Source of the DNA: Variovorax sp. PBS-H4
Lineage (GTDB): Bacteria; Pseudomonadota; Gammaproteobacteria; Burkholderiales; Burkholderiaceae_C
Direction of reading: 5' to 3'
Assembly: GCF_901827205.1 (NCBI RefSeq)
Contig: NZ_LR594675.1
Span: forward strand, 4,588,001 to 4,652,000
Length of the DNA: 64,000 nt
Shown in pieces: positions 27,201 through 34,465 of the stretch. Both the position numbers and the translations under genes were made by a program. Position 1 is the first letter of the stretch. Each line of letters starts with the position of its first letter. The notes below the pieces were generated by a model. That model was not told where the DNA came from, did not search any database, and saw nothing but the letters and a program-made list of their open reading frames with translations.

Positions 27201-30200
27201 TCGCACACCTGGTCGAACATCTTCAACAGCTCGGGGGTGTTCACGAAGTTGGACATGCGGCTCGAGGCCTTGAAGCCCTCTCCGCTGGGCTTCTGCATCC
27301 AGACCTGCTCAACGCTGGCGAAGGTGTTGGCCCAGGCGTCGAACGACTCGAAGCCGAGCTCCTTCATGGCCGTCGGCATCAGGTACCGCATCATGTGGTA
27401 CATCTCGGCCAGCGAGTTGGACACCGGCGTGCCGGTGGCGGCGACAAAGCCCTGATCGCGGCCGTTTTTCGCGTAGATCTGGTTGATCTTCACGTACATG
27501 TCATAGGCGCGCTGGCTGCCGGCCGAGTCCCCCAGGCCCTGCACGTTCTGCATCTTGGTGCTGAACATCAGGTTCTTGAACATGTGGAACTCGTCCACGG
27601 CGAGCTGGTCCACGCCGAGCTGCTCGAAGTCCAGCAGGTCGTCCATGGGCTTGTCGCGCAGCGCCTTGATGCGGTTTTCCAGCTTCTCCTTGAGCGCCTC
27701 GAGCTGCTTGACCGTGCGCTTTTTCTGCGGCTTGTCGCCGTCGCCGCCCTCCACCGCCTTGATGGTGGCAACGATGTTGTCAATCTCGCGCTGGTTGAAG
27801 GCAGCCTCAAACTCGGGCGCGGGCTTGATGAAGCCGAAGGAGCTGTGCGCGATCACTACCGCGTCCCAGTCGCCGGTGGCAATCTTCGCCAGGAATTTGC
27901 GGCGGTTGGCCCGCTCGAAGTCCTTCTTGGTCGCCGTGAGGATGTTGGCGCCGGGGTAGAGGCGATAGAAGTCTGCGGCCCACTGCTTCACCAGATGGTT
28001 CGGCACGGCGATCATCGGCTTGCTCGCCAGGCCGGTGCGCTTGAGCTCCATCGAGCCGGCCACCACGGTATAGGTCTTGCCGGCGCCCACCACATGGTCG
28101 AACAGGGTGGTGCGGTCTTGCACCATGCGGGCGATCGCGTTGCGCTGGTGGCGGCGGAACGTCACCCCGCCGTCGCCCGGGCTCTTCATGTCGGGCACCT
28201 TGCCCGGGAACGTCATCATCGAGCCGTCGTAGACGCGGGTGACGTAGTTGTTGTTGGTGTCGTTGTAGGCGCGCACCAGCTTCTCGGAGCGGTCGGCGTC
28301 GGAGAACAGCCAATCGCCGAAGGCCTCGCGAATCTCCTGCGCCTTGGTGTTCGCCTGCTCCGTGCCGTCGGCGTCGGTATGGGTCTTGCCATCGCTGTCG
28401 CGGTAGGTGACTTTGACCGCGCGGTTGTTCAGCAGCGCGGTCAGGATCTCCCCACCGTTCATCTTCGCCGTGCCCCAGGTCGTGCGCCACGCCACGTCGT
28501 TCGCGGGCGTGATGTCCACCTGATAGCTGCTGTTGAGCTTCATGTACCGCACGCGCGCCTTGGTGCCGTCGCCGAAGAGCTTGGCTGCGAACTGCTCGTA
28601 GGCCTGCTCAGGCACCCACGGGGAGCCCACGCGCGCCACGATCTGGCTGGCGCCCACGTCCTCGGGCTGCACCTCTTCCAGGGCTCGCACGTTCGCGGAC
28701 ATGCCAGCGGAGCGGGCCTGCGCCAGCTTCGCGCGCACGTTGCCTGACAGGTAGGCGTCCCGAAGCACGAATTCATCGGTGGCCGGGTCGCGGAACAGGA
28801 GCGGCTTGTCGCCGGTCGAGAGCTCGCGCAGCACGTCCTCGGGGTCGCGGCTCAGGATCTTCCCGATGTAGGCCGCGTCCAGCTTTCCGCGCTCGGCCAT
28901 CGACACGGCCAGGGCGTCGGCCGCGGTTTCCGCGCGGCGCACCTGGGAGCGTGCAGCAACCACGCGGCGCTCGAAGATCGGGCCTTTCTTCGCGGTCGAC
29001 TTCGTGGGCTTGATGCCCTGGCGCTTCGCCGCGGCCGGGCCGATGCCTGGCGTGTAGCCGTGCTCGAGCGAGGCCAGCAGCGGAAAGTCCGGGTCATCGT
29101 CGAACACGCGCAGCGTGCTCGGGTCGTTGATGAGCCCGTGCTCCTTGCGGTAGGCGTCGTACTGGTCGTTGAGGGTGGCGCGCAGTTGGCCCATGCCCTT
29201 GTCGTCGTCGGCCATTTCCGCGGCGATCAGGCCGCGCAGCGTCGAGCGCATGCCGGCCAGTGCCTTGATGCGCGCGAAACCGGAATCGCCCAGCTTGGTC
29301 TTCTCGGTCCACTGGGACGACGGCGTGATTTCGGTACCGCGCGCCTCGCCGCCCAGGTCGGGCAGGCGCTGCATGAGCTTGTCGCCCTCGAGGAAGAACC
29401 CGCCTTCCTGCACCGTCGGGCTCTTGAGCGCGACGACCGCGGCCTTGATGGCATCGGCCGAGCCGGTGTCGGCGATCGACTTGTAGACGCCCTCGGGCAG
29501 CTTGCCCACGGCTTCCTTGAGCAGCGCGAGGGTGTCCTGGCCGGGCCGCGCGACGAGCGCTGGCTGGTCGGGCCCGTACATGGTGCCGAAGGCGCCGTAG
29601 TCGCCCAGCATCATCCCGGGGTTGTCGATGAAGTACTGGTTGAGCGCGACCGCCTTGCCCTGGCGGTCGGCGTACAGGCCAGTGTTCAGCCAGCGCTTGG
29701 CGTCTTGCTTCGCCGCCTTGCTGCCGATGTCGGAGTCCGGGCGCTTCTGCAAAAAGATGATGTCGGTGGTGACTTCGGTATTCGCGTTCTTCGCGAAGGC
29801 GCTGTTGGGCAGCCGGATCGCGCCCAGGAACACCGTGCGGTCGCTGATGTACTTGCGCGCGCTGTCGGTCTTGGCGTCGAGGAACGAGTTGGTGACAACC
29901 TGGGCCATCACGCCGCCCTCGCGCAGCATGTCGACCGCCTTGGCGAAGAAGTAGTTGTGCAGGCTCAGGCCGGACAGGTGCTTGCGGCCGCTGCGATCGG
30001 TCTGCGTGTCGCTCGCAAAGGGCGGGTTGCCCACCGCGGCGTCGAAATAGGCGTCGTTGCCCTTGAACTCGGTGAAGTCGGCGCGCTGCACGATCTGGCG
30101 CGGGTAGAGGTGCTTGGCGATCGCCGACGAGAACGGCTCGCGCTCGATGGCGGTGAAGCGCCCGGCGCTGCGCATGTCCGCTGGCATCAGACCGATGAAG

Positions 30201-33200
30201 TTGCCCACGCCGGCGCCGGCCTCGAGGGTCTTGCCGCCCGTGAAGCCGAAGCGGCGCAGCGCGGCATAGATCCCGTCCACGATGATCGGGCGGCTGGTGT
30301 AGTGCGCGTAGCGCGTCGAGCGGCGCGCGTCGGCCAGATCCTGCGGCGAGAGCAGGCTGGTCAGCTCGGCGTGCTCCTTGGACCAGTCTGCATTCTTCGG
30401 GTCGAAGGCCTGCGGCAGACCGCCCCAGCCGACGTACTTTGCGAGCACGCGCTGCTCGTCCGGCGTTGCCAGGCGCCCGCCGGCCTCGAGCTCGTTCAGC
30501 AACCGGATGGCGGCGATGTTGTTGCGGTACTTGGTCTTCTGCCCGCCCTCGCCCACGCCGAGGTCATCCTCGATGGTGAAGTCTTCGGCCTTGATTTGCG
30601 GCGCCGCGATCGGCGGCGCGTTGGGGGCCTCGTTCGGCCCGCCCTCGGGGGTCAGTCCCGACTGTTGGGGTCGAACTCCGTCAGGCCGCGCATCAGGTCG
30701 CGGTGGGCGCGATAGCCTTGGCTTTTTGGCATCTTGGGCTCCTGGCCCGGTTCCTCCGGCAGGAACAGATACGTCTCGCGGACCTGCTCCCACGCTTCCT
30801 GCCACGTCGCGCCCTGCGTCGTCAGCACGCGGATTCCTGCCGCCGTCGCCTCCGCGGCTTCCGTCAGCGCCTGCTCGAGCTTGCCCGCCTTCTCCAGTCG
30901 GGCGAACATCTTCGGTAGGTGCTCCTGCCAGTGCGCCCGTGCTTGGGCTATCCAGTTCGCGTGCTGCATTTCCATCTTTCGGTGCTCCAGTATCTGCGGC
31001 AGGCGCCGCGGGTGCAATGCTGTCCAAATTCGCAGCTTCGACCGCTGCGGCGGTGTCCAGGCCCTCGAGCGCAGTGGCGCGCGGGTCGAACTTGAGGGCC
31101 ATGTAGAGTTGCTTGAGGTACGGGCGGATGCCCTCCCCCATGTCCTCGAGCATGGCCTTGGCGTAGGCGGCGAAGGTGCGCGCGCCGCGCTCAATGTGGT
31201 ACCCGGCGAGCGTGATGCCGTCCTGCAGCAGCTCAGGGTCGATGCCCGAATTCAGGCGCCCCAGCTTGGCCTTCATGCGGGCGCGTGCGGCTGCCGCGGC
31301 GTCCTCGGTGAAGATCGTATTGGCGCTGGCGGCTGGTGCCGCGGGCTCAGATTTACTCGAAACGCCAGATTTACCGGCTGGTGAATCCTGGGTCTTCAGT
31401 GAATCGGCCGGCTTCTCGGCCGGCGTGGGGTCCGCCTTGAGCGGCCTGCGCTCTTCGCCCATCAGGTCGATCGGCCCTTGGAACGGCACGACCTTGGACA
31501 GGTCCACGGCGCCCGGGTTGTACGTGATGGTGACGTGCGGCTGGTAGCCGGGGAAGTCCCACGAGGCGCCCGCATCGCGCAGGGCCTTGTGGTCCTTGTC
31601 CAGCACGCGCGACTCCACCATCAGCACCACGGCGCCCTCGTCGCCCAGGCGCTGCACGCTGCGCGCGGTGCCGGGGAGGATCGTGGTCGGCTTGGCGAGC
31701 GGTACCGCGCTGGCGTCCACCGGCGTGCGCGAGAACCCGACGGTCACGTGGAGATCGTCCGCCACATCGGTGAAGCCCTGCGACTGGGCCCATTCGGTGA
31801 TGCGGCGCACAGAGCCGGGGGTGAGCTTGCGCTGCGAGTAGAGCGGTGCCGGCGCGGCAGTGGTCAAGGGCTCCTTGACATCTGGCGCAGGCGCTGCGCT
31901 TTCTCGCTCTGCCAGGTCGGAACGCTGTCGGGCAATCTCGTGGGCCACGTCATCGAGCTTGATGGTCGACATGGTTTCACCCGTGTCCTTGCCATCCAGC
32001 ATCGAACGCACGTTGTAGACGGTCGGGCTGCCATTGCGGCCACCGCTCATCGTCGCGTGAATCTCGCCTCGCTCGCCGACGTGCTGCGACCAGTCGCGCG
32101 GGTCGTTGCCGTCGAACTCCATGCCCGCGGCCACCAGCGCGCGGCCGAACTGCACCACGGGGCTCTCGTCGCGCTCCTTCTGGAGTTTGCCGGTGGGCGC
32201 GGGCGCTGGAGCGTCGGACTTGGCCGAGGGCGCCGCTACCGGGGGGAGTTGCTCGAGGTGCGCCTCGCGGATGAAGAAGCCCTTGCCCTTTACGTTCCAC
32301 GTCGACGGGTCGATGGCCTCGGCCTGCTCCTTCGTCAGGTCCGGGCGCCACACGCCGCGCAGCACGCGCCCGCGGCCGGTGGTGTGCTCCACGACCTCGC
32401 CGCGATTGACCGACGGTGTTACCGCTGCTGGCGCGGCAGGCGCATCAGCGCCTGGTCGAACGGTTGCAGCCTCGCCGCCTGCGAAAGGAGCTCCTTCATC
32501 GCTTTTCGCTGGTGCGGCAGTGGCTTGAACAGGCGCGGGCTGTGGGTCAGCGGCTTGGGGTTGCTCTTTGGCATCGGTGCTTTCTGGCTGCCCGGCCGAC
32601 TTGCGCACCACGAAGCCGCCCTTGACGGGCACGATTTCGTGGCCGGGGCCGGCCGTTTTCAGCGCATTGATGGCGGGCAGCCGGATCGTGAACGGCTTGC
32701 CCTTGGCGTTGGTGATGTCGCCGTCGAGCATGCCGGCGTCGGCGCGCTCCTTGGCGATGCGGCGCTCTTCGCGCAAGCGCTCGCCCTCGGCGTATTCGGG
32801 GTCGTTCTTCGTCGCGAGGCGGAAGCCGCCCTCGGTGGCCACCGGCAGGCCGGTGATGCTGGATCCGCTCGATTTCTGCGCCTTGCGGTAGGCGTCAGCC
32901 TCTTCGTAGGTTGCATAGACCGGGGGCGGCAGCGGCTCGGCCGCGGGCTCGGGCTCTACGGCCGCGGGAGGGGCGTCGATGCCGGCAGGTTCAGCAGCTT
33001 GGTCAGCGCCGACGGGCGCCCCTTCTGCCAGCACGCTTTCCGCCATGCCGTCAGCCATGCCGGGTTGCTGAACCGGGGTTGCAGCGCTCGATAGCTCCGC
33101 TCCACCCGCACCGGGAAGCTGTTCGCCGACTTCATCAGCCGGCGCTTGATTGCTCGCACTTTCACTGGGGACTCCAACAGGGTTGATCGATGCCGAGGCC

Positions 33201-34429
33201 TTCGCGAGTGCGCCGGCTGGCTTGGCTTCCACGTCGATGACCGCGCCAGTGGCTGCCTGCGCAGCTCGAGCCAGCGGGCCCTTCTCCACGATCTGGCCGG
33301 CGCGCGCCTCGAGGTCGTCGCGCACGCCCTGGCGCTGGTCGACGGTTTGCGCGGTGCCGTCGGGGCCGACGGTGATGGTTGGCGCCGGCAGCGCCAGCGG
33401 GTCGTTCGCGGCCGGTACCGCGGTGTCGCTGGGGTCGTTCGCGGCGGGCTGCTGCGAGCGCCCGTGCAGAACGTTGGCGCCACCGCCCATCGCGGCGCCG
33501 GACAGCAGGCCCAGCACGGCGGCTTGGTCGACGCCTTCGTCCAGCGGCTTGCCGAGTGCCAAGTTCTGGAGCACTTGCTCGGAAATGGACTGCGGCAGCT
33601 CTTCGAGGATGCCCTCAGAGGCGGCGCCCTCGAGCACGCGGCGCACGATGCCCTTGGCCTTGGCCGGGCTGGTGATCGCGCCGGCCAGCATCATGTCCAC
33701 GTCGTTGATGCCCAGCGACTTCGCCACCTTGCCGCCCAGCAGGCCGAATGCGGAGGTCGCCACACCCGTCGCGGCGGCGAGCCCGGCTTGGCCGGCAGTC
33801 ATCGTGCCGCCCGGGGTCTCCTGGCGGATCTGCTCGGCCGCGCTGCCGGCGCCCACCACGCCCTCGCCGATCGCCGCGCCGCTGGCGCCACCGAACGCGC
33901 CGGCCACCCGCGGCGCCACCGCGCCCACGCCGCGCGCCACCACGCCACCGGCTGCCATGCTCGGCAGGGACTCAACAACGCTGTGCCCGACGACGGACGG
34001 GTTCTCCAGGGCCGCGACGAACTTCCCACCGAAGCCCTCGGCATCGTTCACCGCTTTGAACGCCTGCTTCTGCTGGTCGGAATAGAGCTCGTCGAGCATG
34101 GTCTTGGCCTGCTTCGGCCGGAAGCCCACCGCGCCGTCCTCGTTCTCGAGGAACTTGCCCGCGCGCCCGCCCGTGGCGATGTCCGCCAGGCCGACGGCTG
34201 CCTCCGGAACGCCGATCGCGCCCTTGAGCGCACTCACGCCCACGTCGCCGGCCACGCGCGCCCAGGAGCGCGGCTGCACCGGAGCTGCGGGCTCCTTGGC
34301 ACCGATCGCCTTCGCAATCTGCTCGGGGCTCATGTCCGGGTAGTGGACTTCGTGCAGCACGCGCACGATCTGTTGGTCGTCGAGGTTGGCCCAGTCGGGC
34401 TCTTGCGCGCGGATCTCGTTGATGTTCAT
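21284..34429 (-). CDS. Giant polyvalent virion protein (4,381 aa): Acb1-like, DarB-like methylase-helicase, JAB and LPD38 regions
   Basis: Single frame of 4,381 codons, matching the huge ejected virion protein of Bcep22-like phages. Regions: helical start and Gly/Ala-rich membrane-active part (about 150-330); Acb1-like 2H phosphoesterase (about 870-985; His894-V-Thr896 and His965-V-Thr967); low-complexity linker; N6-adenine methylase fold with NPPF at 1468-1471; SF2/SNF2-like helicase with GAGKT (Lys2118), DEFH (2279-2282), ATGTPVSN and QREGRIERQGN (from 2688); coiled coils; JAB/RadC-like metalloprotease with HNHPSGDPTPS (from 3217); and a C-terminal LPD38-type region with SGAGGIPFMSDAEDVIDG near 4110. 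The methylase-helicase pair resembles P1 DarB, which protects incoming DNA from restriction. A small gene is nested near 30.8 kb. Confidence 0.9.
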   Translation of the reverse strand: MNINEIRAQEPDWANLDDQQIVRVLHEVHYPDMSPEQIAKAIGAKEPAAPVQPRSWARVAGDVGVSALKGAIGVPEAAVGLADIATGGRAGKFLENEDGAVGFRPKQAKTMLDELYSDQQKQAFKAVNDAEGFGGKFVAALENPSVVGHSVVESLPSMAAGGVVARGVGAVAPRVAGAFGGASGAAIGEGVVGAGSAAEQIRQETPGGTMTAGQAGLAAATGVATSAFGLLGGKVAKSLGINDVDMMLAGAITSPAKAKGIVRRVLEGAASEGILEELPQSISEQVLQNLALGKPLDEGVDQAAVLGLLSGAAMGGGANVLHGRSQQPAANDPSDTAVPAANDPLALPAPTITVGPDGTAQTVDQRQGVRDDLEARAGQIVEKGPLARAAQAATGAVIDVEAKPAGALAKASASINPVGVPSESASNQAPADEVGEQLPGAGGAELSSAATPVQQPGMADGMAESVLAEGAPVGADQAAEPAGIDAPPAAVEPEPAAEPLPPPVYATYEEADAYRKAQKSSGSSITGLPVATEGGFRLATKNDPEYAEGERLREERRIAKERADAGMLDGDITNAKGKPFTIRLPAINALKTAGPGHEIVPVKGGFVVRKSAGQPESTDAKEQPQAADPQPAPVQATAAPAKSDEGAPFAGGEAATVRPGADAPAAPAAVTPSVNRGEVVEHTTGRGRVLRGVWRPDLTKEQAEAIDPSTWNVKGKGFFIREAHLEQLPPVAAPSAKSDAPAPAPTGKLQKERDESPVVQFGRALVAAGMEFDGNDPRDWSQHVGERGEIHATMSGGRNGSPTVYNVRSMLDGKDTGETMSTIKLDDVAHEIARQRSDLAERESAAPAPDVKEPLTTAAPAPLYSQRKLTPGSVRRITEWAQSQGFTDVADDLHVTVGFSRTPVDASAVPLAKPTTILPGTARSVQRLGDEGAVVLMVESRVLDKDHKALRDAGASWDFPGYQPHVTITYNPGAVDLSKVVPFQGPIDLMGEERRPLKADPTPAEKPADSLKTQDSPAGKSGVSSKSEPAAPAASANTIFTEDAAAAARARMKAKLGRLNSGIDPELLQDGITLAGYHIERGARTFAAYAKAMLEDMGEGIRPYLKQLYMALKFDPRATALEGLDTAAAVEAANLDSIAPAAPAADTGAPKDGNAARELDSPSTGALAGAPTEDVRPTGEGGQARAGADGSRGGDGGRNPRADDAGRDVAGSVGAGPRDVSVPAGGTGPGAQDAKKPRLSRPPRPDARPDGVRPQQSGLTPEGGPNEAPNAPPIAAPQIKAEDFTIEDDLGVGEGGQKTKYRNNIAAIRLLNELEAGGRLATPDEQRVLAKYVGWGGLPQAFDPKNADWSKEHAELTSLLSPQDLADARRSTRYAHYTSRPIIVDGIYAALRRFGFTGGKTLEAGAGVGNFIGLMPADMRSAGRFTAIEREPFSSAIAKHLYPRQIVQRADFTEFKGNDAYFDAAVGNPPFASDTQTDRSGRKHLSGLSLHNYFFAKAVDMLREGGVMAQVVTNSFLDAKTDSARKYISDRTVFLGAIRLPNSAFAKNANTEVTTDIIFLQKRPDSDIGSKAAKQDAKRWLNTGLYADRQGKAVALNQYFIDNPGMMLGDYGAFGTMYGPDQPALVARPGQDTLALLKEAVGKLPEGVYKSIADTGSADAIKAAVVALKSPTVQEGGFFLEGDKLMQRLPDLGGEARGTEITPSSQWTEKTKLGDSGFARIKALAGMRSTLRGLIAAEMADDDKGMGQLRATLNDQYDAYRKEHGLINDPSTLRVFDDDPDFPLLASLEHGYTPGIGPAAAKRQGIKPTKSTAKKGPIFERRVVAARSQVRRAETAADALAVSMAERGKLDAAYIGKILSRDPEDVLRELSTGDKPLLFRDPATDEFVLRDAYLSGNVRAKLAQARSAGMSANVRALEEVQPEDVGASQIVARVGSPWVPEQAYEQFAAKLFGDGTKARVRYMKLNSSYQVDITPANDVAWRTTWGTAKMNGGEILTALLNNRAVKVTYRDSDGKTHTDADGTEQANTKAQEIREAFGDWLFSDADRSEKLVRAYNDTNNNYVTRVYDGSMMTFPGKVPDMKSPGDGGVTFRRHQRNAIARMVQDRTTLFDHVVGAGKTYTVVAGSMELKRTGLASKPMIAVPNHLVKQWAADFYRLYPGANILTATKKDFERANRRKFLAKIATGDWDAVVIAHSSFGFIKPAPEFEAAFNQREIDNIVATIKAVEGGDGDKPQKKRTVKQLEALKEKLENRIKALRDKPMDDLLDFEQLGVDQLAVDEFHMFKNLMFSTKMQNVQGLGDSAGSQRAYDMYVKINQIYAKNGRDQGFVAATGTPVSNSLAEMYHMMRYLMPTAMKELGFESFDAWANTFASVEQVWMQKPSGEGFKASSRMSNFVNTPELLKMFDQVCDTVTMEDIKSAYREENDGAEFPLPKVKGGRRTPISLDKTPAQETYMQELAERAKILEARKGPPQKGEDNILVIMGDGRKAAMDIRLVDIDRIEREVGGRVDRASDEILTRYQQYAAVKGTQLVFSDLGTPIKHAKAELKEYEALRERVAAANEDVQASATLGNEAALAIVEDAEAAQEALDAKGPDWLDAVKAAERGFSVYDDLRAALIEKGIPAEEIAFIHDYNTDDQKASLFRKVNAGEIRVLVGSTAKMGAGTNVQERLVALHHLDVPWRPSDVEQREGRIERQGNVLMNEIAGFEVEILAYVTKDTLDMRMWQVQETKLKMINQLRTRKVGREIDNAFEDLELSAGEMQAAATGNIDLLHEIQLRADVKKLEQRKRSFDANKNELESRRRRNAERLAELPEKISAGEPIAAQVQAYAEDAQARLDQFKATIDGTEYTNWREAQAHLRAKDEAKVKSKDKEGNETERAAPIDVEINGERYTARAPMAEAFSDLRGDVDPIVWNVGGEEYRRRTRIASAIKQGVIDSIADQVEKPVGTIAGFDVKVEATLDKAGTVVMDVTLSQDGKVIASRDLYVTDTGKAPENVVASVSRMLESLRSDQDWLKSQLGRAKKEKADLDATEEMGTWPEQGKLEQARLKHKEVLQRLAGKGDKASAEVVARSNEAEYDPANGNPDQAAPEASAGDQAGAGAAGVRGDSAAVQRRATVTGLGIAAELEEARSTALVGRKASTPEELAELAQVYRNPKYETFRVFFMKGDEIVHSTGVSARMPGYAPMVPAGMNTEQYFEWFYEEMQRTGADGYYLLHNHPSGDPTPSPDDLRLTDRLGNEVGGLRAHVIINSGKYATIELSARTGLAQPMVHTKDFGPDKVLLASKPNPLLGKAIGSLVDLAVIGKSAQKPGWITLIGTDASNNVRVVTEAPSAILTRNHPYLKALVRRTLRNSGATRVFLVGSDVDMGSPAVIAAVEAGVVEDALGDSGVTLRGTGTAVPTNPGRRAFDGLKGHVVRSPDTPVEGLNDVREWRAKASDIVGDLFKSKGVVGWWHKTVGTMHDLAQRRPAFRRVYDAVQTFLQDVSLYATEAADLAPNILPKLETWRDLKKGAMSLADTKALAAPVFEGTLTYGRDQDGRLVKMADLEGRYAALPTEEKAQMLLRKRLVTPEQLQRWQASKIDVYEGAVRNRFEAEFLKAGVVFTDAELKATFGLNGSQIGLYREFRAAVDNSLNNLGKAEMLRFGGKDTEALRQMVLDAPTADDAAVLLRDHLLQMAEDDEARAEVLRDTANTMIEKGDKIKSLIDRGYAPLSRYGSYTVDVVDADGERVHFGLYESRLDRGAAARRLREQFPGATVTMGTVSQQAYKLFNGITPETLEMFGEMVGLEADGDEAKHQMFQQYLKLAKSNRSAMKRLIERKGIAGYSEDPGRVLAGFVYSNARLTSQNLHAGEISRATEAIPKEDGELKDMAIKLGDYVRNPQEEAQGLRGLLFAQYIGGSIASALVNMTQPFAVTMPYLSQYGGITKSATRMKQALADVMKKTTGDAKLDAALKQAEAEGIVAPQEVHQLIAQARGSAALKTGDGTRWGDLSAGAQNLGSKVMVAWGKPFSLAEQFNRRVTFIAAYRTAVEQGIANPAKFAEKAIADTQFVYNKGNKPQWARGAAGSVIFTFKQYSISYAELLHRMATQGGPEGRKAALFALAMLFLLSGAGGIPFMSDAEDVIDGIMQRLGYAFSTKQARRQFFINTLGEGGAEFAERGISGFPGVPIDVAGRLGMGNLLPGTGLFVKKADHARDVAELLGPAADLVQRGYEGAGKVLDGDVVQGGTMMAPKAAENLRKGIDMWLTGEYKDSKGRKVMDVNPIEAAVKAIGFQPADVAREGERTFTTQAMVAQNRLAKQDFSADMAKAVYEKDFEQQKAVRDAVREWNRKNPHSPMTIDMAGVRRRVMAMRQDRATRVANAAPKAVRQEVKRQLQEGAN
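30652..30975 (-). CDS. Overlapping 107-residue protein nested out of frame in the giant gene
   Basis: In a different minus-strand frame, over the low-complexity linker between the Acb1-like and methylase regions, a 107-codon frame starts at ATG 30975, nine nt after GGAG. It encodes a protein-like sequence: MEMQHANWIAQARAHWQEHL, then FARLEKAGKLEQALTEAAEA, a Gly-containing turn, WQEAWEQVRETYLFLPEEPG and a basic tail. It is helical, Trp-rich and well balanced in composition, whereas the host frame here is Gly/Asp/Ala/Arg/Pro only. I take it as a real overlapping gene; function unknown. Confidence 0.65.
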   Translation of the reverse strand: MEMQHANWIAQARAHWQEHLPKMFARLEKAGKLEQALTEAAEATAAGIRVLTTQGATWQEAWEQVRETYLFLPEEPGQEPKMPKSQGYRAHRDLMRGLTEFDPNSRD

Positions 34430-34465
34430 GAGGTGGTGCTGGTGGTTTGCTGGTGGCGGGAGCGC

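Noticed and set aside
25139..28747. Very long plus-strand open frame (1,202 codons) opposite the giant gene
   Set aside because: It is antisense to coding sequence with clear domains; its translation is Leu/His/Val/Gly/Arg-rich as expected from the reverse of GC-rich codons, with no motif and no RBS. The same holds for the plus-strand frames at 22880-25105, 29060-30715, 31478-33094, 33146-34801, 34961-36529 and 40951-42435.
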